Assembly (NCBI GenBank): GCA_963576725.1
Contig: OY755240.1
Coordinates: 38,342,629-38,406,628 of the forward strand
From: Azorinus chamasolen
Lineage: Eukaryota; Mollusca; Bivalvia; Cardiida; Solecurtidae
DNA: 64,000 bases
Direction of reading: 5' to 3'
The notes beneath the pieces are model-generated. The model was not told the DNA's origin. It did no database searches and saw only the letters and a list, made by a program, of their open reading frames with translations. Positions 56,847-64,000 of this stretch are shown piece by piece. The position numbers and the translations under genes were made by a program. Position 1 is the stretch's first letter. Each line of letters opens with the position of its first letter.

Positions 56847-57149
56847 ATGGAACCTCCAGAAAAACGTAGAAAATGCGAGGTAGGCTTCGCGTGTCGTGAT
56901 ACATGGGGTAGACGTTTCCAAGACCCCCTCAGACAACAAAATGCGAAGCAGTTCAAAGCTGAATGTGATTGGTACTCAGAACAAGCACTGTCTTCGGAGA
57001 AAGCTTTTCTTCAGGCGGCTAATAATAGTTTACCTCAGTTAAGAAAAAAGTTAAGACGAGACTACGGTCACTTTCTTATCGATTTTTATGCTCTGCAAAA
57101 AGATCCATTGCAAAAACAAATTCTTCAGTCAGCTAAAGACCTGAGATGA
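56847..57149 (+). CDS. Unknown small ORF of the TIR element, 100 aa
   Basis: MEPPEKRRKCEVGFACRDTW, then RFQDPLRQQNAKQFKAECDW and a Lys/Arg-rich C-terminal half (LPQLRKKLRRDYGHFLIDFY) with helix-forming composition. Follows the ATPase by about 255 bases and precedes the next ORF by 10 bases. No family recognised; a structural or DNA-binding part of a virus-like element is an inference from position. Intact frame. Confidence 0.6.
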   Translation: MEPPEKRRKCEVGFACRDTWGRRFQDPLRQQNAKQFKAECDWYSEQALSSEKAFLQAANNSLPQLRKKLRRDYGHFLIDFYALQKDPLQKQILQSAKDLR

Positions 57150-57158
57150 TTACACGAC

Positions 57159-57416
57159 ATGAGTATAGCTGAATCGATCAGACAGGCCATCAAACTCAGG
57201 AAAAATCTGTTTGAATCGTTATGGCCTAATCATGACACAGAAGACGTGACACAGTGTATTGAAAAAAGTATTATCAAGATGCTGCAGAGGAAACTACGTA
57301 AGAAAGATAGCAGAAGAAACTACGTAAGAAGGTTCAAAGCAAGTAAAGTTAACAAACATGGGTTCCATAGAAGTCTACGATTACAAACAAATGAAATGGG
57401 TCCCTTATGTACCTGA
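57159..57416 (+). CDS. Unknown small basic ORF, 85 aa, C-terminus shifted
   Basis: MSIAESIRQAIKLRKNLFES, LWPNHDTEDVTQCIEKSI, then a Lys/Arg-rich stretch (MLQRKLRKKDSRRNYVRR). The sequence 'gaaactacgtaagaa' occurs twice, 23-26 bases apart (57289 and 57315). This short duplication changes the frame, after which the ORF overlaps the next one by 59 bases. Without it the ORF would probably have ended just before the next start. Function unknown; small basic protein. Confidence 0.55.
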   Translation: MSIAESIRQAIKLRKNLFESLWPNHDTEDVTQCIEKSIIKMLQRKLRKKDSRRNYVRRFKASKVNKHGFHRSLRLQTNEMGPLCT

Positions 57417-57651
57417 TCCGAACAAAGCTGAACGATTATATCAGGAATATAAAGCTCAATTAGAAGAAAAGCATGGATCAGGATACATGGAAAAACTGTT
57501 ACAGGACAAAGAGGAAACATTGAAGGATACAATACGGAAACTGAAGGAAGCGGAAGCAACATTAAAACGTGGTCCCAATGTGAATTTAGCGACACCCGTG
57601 GCCCAAGGCATTGAAATGGCTCTGTCAGAAGTAAAACGAGCTGCAAGGTAA
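57358..57651 (+). CDS. Unknown small ORF, 97 aa, conserved-looking
   Basis: MGSIEVYDYKQMKWVPYVPD at the start, a charged predicted coiled-coil or long helix in the middle (LEEKHGSGYMEKLLQDKEET), and VNLATPVAQGIEMALSEVKR near the C-terminus. From memory, similar short proteins with a WVPYVPD start and a TP-AQ-E-A motif accompany packaging ATPases in invertebrate elements; this needs a search. A polyadenylation-like 'aataaa' follows at 57758. Confidence 0.55.
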   Translation: MGSIEVYDYKQMKWVPYVPDPNKAERLYQEYKAQLEEKHGSGYMEKLLQDKEETLKDTIRKLKEAEATLKRGPNVNLATPVAQGIEMALSEVKRAAR

Positions 57652-57774
57652 AACGAATATGGCAGGGTGCAACAGAATGATCAGTCAAAGTTAGACTGGA
57701 GCAAATGGAAATACTAACTAGAGGTTTTTGTCACAAAAACGGATGTCTCCCCTCTAATAAAAACAATATGTAAA

Positions 57775-58995
57775 GAGAAATCACTAAAAATGTTATGGAC
57801 TTGATGATTGATACTTCCCTTCATTATGCGCTTTCCACACCACATTTTTCAAGAAGAAAATGATAACAGCTAATAACTTCAAAAATACTGATACCAGAGT
57901 TATTGCCATTGTGCATGACGCTTACTTTCATCATGCTCTTTCCATAAATGAAATGTCATTCCAATAGCATCAGTCCAACAGGAGTTATTGATCGGACAAA
58001 AAATGTAACAAAGGGCAATAACTCCAAAAGTATTGAAGCCAGAGTTATGGCCTTTGTTCATGACACTTTCTCTCATCATGCTCTTTCCATGAATAAAGTT
58101 TCAATACAATGGCAAGAGCCATGTAGGAGTTATCGTCCGGACAAGAAAGCGCTAAACAAATGTACAAGGGGCAATAACTCAATTTATTGAAGCCAGAGTT
58201 ATGGACCTTATGCATGACACTTTCTCTTATCATGATCAATCCATATATGAAGTTTCACTCCAATGGCATGTGCAATATAGGAGTTATCATCCTGACAAAA
58301 AATTGTGTGTTTTTTTTACAAAGGGCAATAACTCCAGTATTAGTGAAGCCAGAGTTATGGACCTTGAGCATGACACTTTCTCTTATCATGATCTTTCCAT
58401 GTATGAAGTTTCAATCCAATGGCATGAGCCATATAGGATCGCCCGGACAAAACAATTGTTGAAAAAAATTACAAGGGCAATAACTTCATTATTAATGAAG
58501 CCAGAGTTATGGACCTTGTGTATGACACTTCCTCTCGTCATGATCTTTCCATATATGAAGTTTCAATCCAATAGCATGAGCCATATAGGAGTTATCGTCC
58601 GGACAAAAAAGTGTGCATTTTTACAAGGGGCAATAACTCCTATATTAGTGAAGCTAGAGTTATGGACCTTGTGCATGACACTTCCTCTGATTATGCTCTT
58701 ACCATATATGAAGTTTCAATCAACTGGCATCAGGCATATTGAAGTTATCGTCCGGACAAAAAAGTGTGATTTTTTTACAAGGGGCAATAACTCCTATATT
58801 AGTGAAGCCAGAGTTATGGACCTTGTGCATGACATTTCCTCTCATTATGCTCTTTCCATATATGAAGTTTCAATCAACTGGCATCAGGCATATTGAAGTT
58901 ATCGTCCGGACAAAACGTGTGACGGACAGACGGACAGACAGACAGACAACTCTCACGAAAACAATATGTCTCCCCCATATAAATATGGGGAGAGA
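57775..58995 (+). mobile_element. Pearl/HINE-like array element 3, inside the TIR element
   Basis: Seven or so units of 130-165 bases with 'gggcaataactcc', 'gaagccagagttatggacct' and 'ttccatatatgaagtttcaa'. Then a GAC-rich tract (58921-58950) and the hairpin 'tctcccccatataaatatgg' closing with 'ggagagacata' (58969-58996). A matching 'atgtctcccctctaataaaaa' precedes the array at 57740, so the element probably starts near 57725. The 231-residue plus ORF here is a repeat shadow. Confidence 0.75.
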
Positions 58996-59561
58996 CATAA
59001 TTACTAAAACAGAACCATTCTTCATTCTTTCATATTTACACCATAGTGAGAACTTGACAAACAGACCAAGTGAAAACACAAAACTGGTGGCACATTGTGT
59101 GGCGTTATCAACAACTTAGACTATGTTTTCTTTCATAATTTATTCTTCGTATAGTGATCTCTTAATAACATACATGGTCTATCTGTCTCTCCACTCTCCT
59201 TTCTTAACTCCTCTCTCCAGTTATATACACACTGACTGTCTAGACTTATTTGACAGCTGAACTATATAACTTGTTTTTTTGACATATTGATAAATATATA
59301 TACACTGCATGTACGCGTTCACACAGTCCATACCCATTAACCTTTCTTCAGTAGTTACATGTACTTTTAACATTTAACCTTTAACCAGTAACATAAGTAT
59401 TATGTTACAATTGTAAACAAAGAGACAACTTGTAGAACAATAATTCAAGAAAGGCAATGGGGACCATGTGTGGGAGAGGGGTGTTCTGAGATGTGGTATC
59501 GCCTTCTCGTGGCTCAGAACGTGAGTAATCTCTATGAGATGAAACTAAGAGTACCACTTAC
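58996..59561. other. No gene seen
   Basis: AT-rich sequence of the TIR element's right part; no ORF with recognisable features. Whether it once held structural genes cannot be told. Confidence 0.4.
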
Positions 59562-59770
59562 TGCTGTTGCTGCTGCTACTGCTACTGCTGCTACTACTTC
59601 TGCTGCTACTACTATTACTGCTGCTGCTACTGCTACTGTTGCTACTACTACTGCTGCTGCTACTATTACTGCTGCTGCTACTGCTGTTACTGCTGCTACT
59701 ACTACTGCTGCTGCTACTATTACTGCTACTGCTGCTGTTACTACTGCTGCTACTGCTGCTGCTGCTTTCT
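59562..59770. repeat. (GCT/ACT)n array inside the TIR element
   Basis: About 210 bases of GCT and ACT steps, giving false poly-Leu, poly-Ala/Thr and poly-Ala/Val ORFs in three frames. Confidence 0.95.
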
Positions 59771-59807
59771 CTACCAACTTCATTACTTGTTTTCCTTCTC
59801 TCCCCTT

Positions 59808-60461
59808 CAGTTAGATTGACACATCAAAACTGTCATTCCATAGTTGGACAGCGTGCAGCGAAGATGGGGATATGTTTTTGTCATTTGAGAATCATAAACA
59901 AGTCGATTAAATTAGAGTATAGATACCACTTTCGGTCTTCATCTTGACCTGACGTACAAGCCATTGTCACCAATGGATTCTTGAGACAATTTCAACCCAA
60001 ACGGACACCAACATCATCAAAATCGGTCGATTTTTTTTTAAAAAAACCAAACAAAAACAAAATAATAATAATACATAATAAAATGGTATATGAAACACTG
60101 AACTTTGTTCATGTCATAAGAGACCCTTAAATTGACTTTACCAATGAATTTTTGAGACAAATTTAGGGTGAATTGACACCAACATCATTAAAATCGGTCG
60201 AAAACTATGTTAGGGCGGTTTTAAAATTTAGAGTTGAATCGTGCATATTCATGAGCTAAATGACGTCATAGAATTATTTTGAAAAGGCTATAACTAGGCA
60301 ACGGTAAGAGATAGGACCTTATATGTATACATTTTCTTGATCTGCGCGACGAGATCTTTAAAATGGTGTATAGTTTTATACAGTTTGAGGAGATTAAATT
60401 TTAAATTTTAAAAACCGATAAAGGATGATCACTACTCAACCGTATAACAATAGAGATCCTT
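59808..60461. repeat. Right long terminal inverted repeat
   Basis: Starts 'cagttagattgacacatc', ends 'caatagagatcctt'. Inverse of 53946-54588; includes the inverse 'agctaaatgacgtcatagaa' block and two 'caacatcat.aaaatcggtc' copies. An extra A/T-rich insertion of a few bases lies near 60030. Confidence 0.93.
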
Positions 60462-61507
60462 AAGTTCGCAATTTTACATGTAACACAGGTATACACACAG
60501 TTCGTATACTTTAAGGTGTAATGTGTTTTGCCATTGATTTCGCCTCCAGGTCTATTCGTATGTCACAGTTTTGCCGTTGCTAGTGGTTTGTTTATGCATT
60601 ACTATTAGTCTTGTTGTTCTCCAGGCGATGTTTTTCGATATGTTGATAATTCTCTATTGTTTTCCAGGCGATGTTTTTTTTCGGCTTTGTCATTTCACCA
60701 GTAAACTCGTCGAGATTTTGATCCGCTGTTTGACTTAAATCTAGATCAACACAGACTTTGTAATTGAGTTCTATATCAAATATTTTTAATATTTATATTT
60801 ATATATACTTAATTTGAAATTATATCTCTCAATGAAACTTTTTCCTTTTTTGTAATTTATAAAAATTGTATTTCTCAACGTTGATGTTTGGCAACCATTG
60901 TAGTAATTATGTCATTTTAATTATTTTATTATCGATTTTAATATTTTATTTTATTTTTCTGAGGTGAAACTATACAATTTGTAACTTGAACTCTATAAGC
61001 ATGCCTCTTATTTATATATATTTTCTTCACTAAACGATTAATTATTAAAGGGTTTGTTTGTAATACATTTTTACAGTATATAGGTTGTACAATGTATTAC
61101 AATTACCCCACTATGTTAACATTATCTTACTTATTAAGATAATTCTTGTCATCTTAAAGTGAACTGTCGGCGTCCACTACAATTGTTTTTATATAACCCT
61201 TTACCATACAATATTTTAACAGCAATAAAATCAAATATACTTCTTCATTAAAATCTATTTACAACACTTTACTCAATTATCTTTATCTTACGTTTATTAC
61301 GTAACATTGTAAAGAGTACCTTTTAAAGGTATACGCATAGTTTATACTCTTTTACAAACAATAAAAATACTCTGTTTTACCAGCAATAAAGTACTATACT
61401 CGGTACACGTTTCAATCATAAGACATTTTCGATACCCTCTTGTCTTATTTGAAAGTATTTGAGATCTAATTAAGGACCAATACGTTACTGCAATTAAGTC
61501 TACCTGA
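60462..61507. other. No gene seen; AT-rich
   Basis: Very AT-rich. 'ccaggcgatgttttt' occurs twice (60623, 60666) about 43 bases apart. No supported feature. Confidence 0.45.
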
Positions 61508-61747
61508 CTTAATATATATTCTGAAAATGGGTGATCCCTCGAAAGCAAAAGTAGAAATGCAAAAAGAGAAAATTGCAAACTCGGTTTTATTGAGTCTGTT
61601 CATGAGTAGTAATTAAAAGTGCAACACTACTCACGCCCCCTAGCACCGGCTTAAGCAGTATTCAATTTTCAAAACGAATAACATCAAAACTTATGATCCC
61701 GAAGGACCAGAAAATATAACAACACTGAGAATGAAGTACGGAGCGAC
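61508..61747 (-). repeat. LTR, full-length copy
   Basis: About 238 bases. Minus sense: starts 'gtcgctccgtacttcattct', has 'gcttaagccggtgctagggg', 'cagactcaataaaaccgag' (AATAAA) and ends 'cgagggatcacccattttca' plus 'gaata'. It lies downstream of the gypsy pol on the same strand, with a 48-base gap to a second, half LTR. Confidence 0.75.
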
Positions 61748-61794
61748 TTTTTACGGCCGCCACACAAGCACTTAACACCTGCTGTTATGAAGTA

Positions 61795-61917
61795 CATATA
61801 TTCTGAAAATGGGTGATCCCTCGAAAGCAAAAGTAGAAATGCAAAAAGAGAAAATTGCAAACTCGGTTTTATTGAGTCTGTTGAGTCATGAGTAGTAATT
61901 AAAAGTGCAATACTTCC
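61795..61917 (-). repeat. Half LTR adjoining gypsy pol
   Basis: The 3' half of the same LTR ('tattgcacttttaattac' to 'cccattttcagaata'), with a small 'gactcaacagactcaataaa' duplication. Its 5' half is missing where it meets the pol 3' flank at 61918, so the polypurine tract and LTR start were lost by deletion. Confidence 0.7.
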
Positions 61918-61953
61918 TACTGAAATGAAGTCTACATTGTTTCCGTTCCTGCA

Positions 61954-63216
61954 TTAATTTTCCATATCACTATAATTACTTGACAACAAGCTGCCGGAGG
62001 CATTATTTGTACTGAAAGCCTGGCAATTTGTAGCTGACAAGTTTGCACTTACTGCCTGACTAGAGCTATTTTCGTAAGCTACGGACATTTCTGTATTATG
62101 AATGGAATCTAACATATTCGAGTTGTACTCGGGCCCTGAGGAGCTCGTCTGTGTTAGAGATCCACTTGAAATGTAATTATTTCCAGCTTTTCTTAAACGT
62201 ATTGCTAGATCTTTTAACGGAATATTATCTTCAGATGCCGAATTTGATCTGACAGTTTTATGTCTCTTGATTATTCGTTTCTTCATCTGCCGTCTACCCC
62301 TGTTTAATCCACTAGATATCTCATCATTAGGCTCACTGTTCTCATCATAACTATTATCTTCATCATTAGAAGTTTCTTTTGGAGTGAATGCGTATCTACA
62401 AGCTCTGATTGGACGCTGACCTACTATTTTATTGTCTGGCAAAGGCCAGTCGGCGATATTTGCTTTTGTATATACCTCTTGTCTAGTATTATTTATTCGC
62501 TGATTTCGCTTTTTACGAGCGGCTTTTAGATTTTGATACACTTGACGGTAAATTTCATTGTTTCTAAACAGTAAATGTCTGCTGAATTGGTCCCCATAAT
62601 AAGGAAGCTTAGTTCCAAGAAGATTATCAATAGGCAGTATAACATCACGGCTAAAAACCATGAAAAACGGATTGTGCTTTGTACTTTCAGTAACATTAAA
62701 TCTAAGACCTGCAGCCGCCTGGTTCAAAACTAAATCCCAATCTGTGAAATTGTTCTGTATTAGCTGAATTAGAATGGAATTGAGCGTCGCATGACTGCGT
62801 TCGCATCTGCCATTTGCCTGAGGGTGATAACTGGAGGTAGTCACATGCTGAATTCCTAATTCAGACATTGTCTCTCTAAACATTCTTGATGTGAAATTAG
62901 ATCCATTATCTGTTATTATTCTTAATACCGCGCCATATCGGAAGAAAATGTTTTCAAAGAAAGTATGTAACACCGATTCAGTTGAAATGTCTGATAGAGG
63001 GATTACCTCGACCCAATTAGTTAGTTCACAAACATAACTGATTATATACTTATTGCCGCTAGGTGTTAGTGCAAACGGGCCTTGTATATCTGTACTGATT
63101 ATACTCATCGGATATTTTGGAATTTCTGGCTCTTTTAGAGGTGCTAGAATAGCTTTGAGATTAGCTGTCTGACAAGGCACACATAGTTGAACATATTCAT
63201 ATAGATTCTTATACAT
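61954..63216 (-). pseudogene. Ty3/gypsy integrase
   Basis: 420 codons. The second half of the HHCC zinc-binding domain (CVPC, residues 12-15) is followed by the DDE core: Asp43 (IISTDIQGPF), Asp103 (IITDNGSNF), and Glu139 (PQANGRCERSH) with exact 35-residue D-E spacing. Then come NVTESTKHNPFFMVFSRD and a charged, Asn/Ser-rich C-terminus of about 170 residues. The usual GPY/F-type region seems missing between KANIADWPLPD and RPIRACRYAF. Catalyses insertion of the cDNA. The frame upstream is interrupted by TAG at 63226-63228, two codons before WPNMYK, so the zinc domain is split. Belongs with the RNase H piece at 63226-63945. Confidence 0.88.
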
Positions 63217-63225
63217 ATTAGGCCA

Positions 63226-63945
63226 CTAATAGAACCGCTTGATTGTAGCATATGACCGACTAATTCCTGCATGTGACAGTTCATGATAGCCTTGCATTAC
63301 TGCTTCTCTAAGATGGCTAGGTACATCTACGCGTAATAGTGGATCCTCATCTGCAGTTGAAATAAAATAGAGTATGTTGTCTTTGATTAGAAATTTACGA
63401 CTTTCCTTATTTGAAATTTCATTATGTTTTAATTTGGATATAAATTTTTCCAATTCTACATCTTTTGCTTGTTCCGAGCTCATGTCTAGTGTCCTGAGGC
63501 TATTTGGTTTGTCTAACTCGGAATAGCTAAACTGGTTGGTTGAATCTGCAATTTCTTTGGGGTCTAAACATGCATTGTTTATTGCTCCTATTAATTTTTG
63601 GTCTACGCCGCTGTCGTCATAACAACTGTCCTGACAACTGTCATCGCTGACTGAATTTGTACCCTTAATATTCCTTGAAAGCATGTCGGCTACAACATTT
63701 GAGACCCCTGGAATATATTCTATTTTGCAGTCATAGCATGGAATTTCTAGTGCATATCTCTCCAATAGTTTGTTGTCGAATTTTGTTTTTAGTAGATAAG
63801 TCAGCGGGCGGTGATCCGTTCGAACTTTGAACTTGGCGCCATTTAAGTAACAATCTAACTTTTTCAGCGCAAAACTAATAGCAAGTGTTTCTTTTAAAAT
63901 AGTACTATATTTTCTTTGCGATCTGGATAACTTTTGGCTGATAAA
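63226..63945 (-). pseudogene. Ty3/gypsy RNase H and spacer, truncated
   Basis: From 63945 in the minus frame: FFISQKLSRSQRKYSTILKE, TLAISFALKKLDCYLNG, VRTDHRPLTYLLKTKFDN, LLERYALEIPCYDCKIEYI and PGVSNVVADMLSRN, the RNase H end of gypsy pol. Then an acidic spacer and the first half of the integrase zinc domain (HELSHAGISRS), ending at the in-frame TAG. The RT and protease parts are cut off near 63946, where an inverted LTR piece begins. Confidence 0.88.
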
Positions 63946-63968
63946 AAAATTGGTACTTCATCCTCAAC

Positions 63969-64000
63969 TCGCCCGGTACTTCATTCTCAGTGTTGTTATA
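63969..64000 (+). repeat. LTR start, inverted relative to pol, runs off window
   Basis: 'cggtacttcattctcagtgt' plus 'tgttata' is the LTR start in plus sense, opposite to 61508-61917. A shorter partial copy ('ggtacttcatcctcaactcg') directly precedes it. Confidence 0.6.

Larger units (their letters stand above)
53946..60461 (+). mobile_element. Polinton/adintovirus-like element with 650-bp TIRs
   Basis: Two long inverted repeats (53946-54588 and 59808-60461) enclose about 5.2 kb. Inside, all on the plus strand: a packaging-type ATPase (55863-56591), an acidic ORF, and three small ORFs (56847-57651), separated by 10 bases or overlapping. Long terminal inverted repeats plus this ATPase are the mark of Polinton/Maverick elements and adintoviruses (known families of animal genomes, 15-20 kb), but here protein-primed polymerase, retroviral-type integrase, protease and capsid genes are not seen. 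Satellite blocks and a pearl-like element fill the rest. A deletion derivative mobilised in trans, or a compact lineage, are both possible. Target-site duplication could not be found at the apparent edges. Confidence 0.8.

Noticed and set aside
58201..58896. 231-residue plus-strand frame with repeated WTLCMT/MKFQSN phrases
   Set aside because: Internal repetition follows the pearl-like DNA units; no protein family, and the frames jump between units.
59567..59947. Poly-Leu frame that could mimic a membrane protein
   Set aside because: CTG/CTA microsatellite translation.

Overview
The window is animal nuclear DNA, most likely from a bivalve mollusc. The reasons are: arrays of the 'aagggcaataactcc' type ending in GACR-like microsatellites and a hairpin (the bivalve 'pearl' / HINE style), GT-AG bounded exons of animal genes, YY1-like promoter sequence, and DIRS, LINE, Ty3/gypsy and mariner relics. 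It is a gene-poor, intron or intergenic region built almost entirely from mobile elements and satellites. Only one exon is clearly a host gene: a 56-codon SLC6 transporter exon (29499-29666, minus). Two weaker exon candidates (14272 and 11499-11720, minus) may belong to another gene.

Layout. 0-5.4 kb: relics of an unclassified YLDD reverse-transcriptase element and a LINE whose RT segment is triplicated in tandem (246 bp x 3). 5.4-9.5 kb: a MITE and two pearl-like arrays. 9.5-14.1 kb: a dispersed foldback family and two candidate exons. 14.1-20.4 kb: RT fragment, MITEs, SINE, foldback. 20.7-26.2 kb: trinucleotide and minisatellite arrays plus a solo LTR. 26.2-33 kb: probable SLC6 intron and exon, a ccccgggg-bearing array, a solo LTR. 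33.3-45.3 kb: a nested stack, in which a LINE is split by a DIRS element with about 140-bp inverted termini, and the DIRS is itself split by an RT element and a MITE; the LINE's 5' endonuclease part lies inverted beyond it. 45.7-53.2 kb: satellite arrays, a CR1/L2-like RT fragment, a 1.07-kb tandem duplication, mariner transposase relic, solo LTRs.

The most interesting unit is 53.95-60.46 kb: two inverted copies of about 650 bp enclose a packaging-type (A32/FtsK-HerA-like) ATPase with a C2H2 finger at its N-terminus and three small closely packed ORFs on the same strand. This looks like a compact relative or deletion derivative of Polinton/Maverick or adintovirus elements, without recognisable polymerase, integrase or capsid genes. 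A (GGT)n block, a (GAT)n acidic tract, a pearl-like element and a (GCT)n block have grown inside it. The window closes with a Ty3/gypsy pol (integrase plus RNase H, in-frame TAG between them) flanked by LTR pieces, one of which is inverted.

All identifications come from reading the sequence and from knowledge of the families; no search or alignment program was run, so repeat borders are accurate to roughly 5-30 bases.
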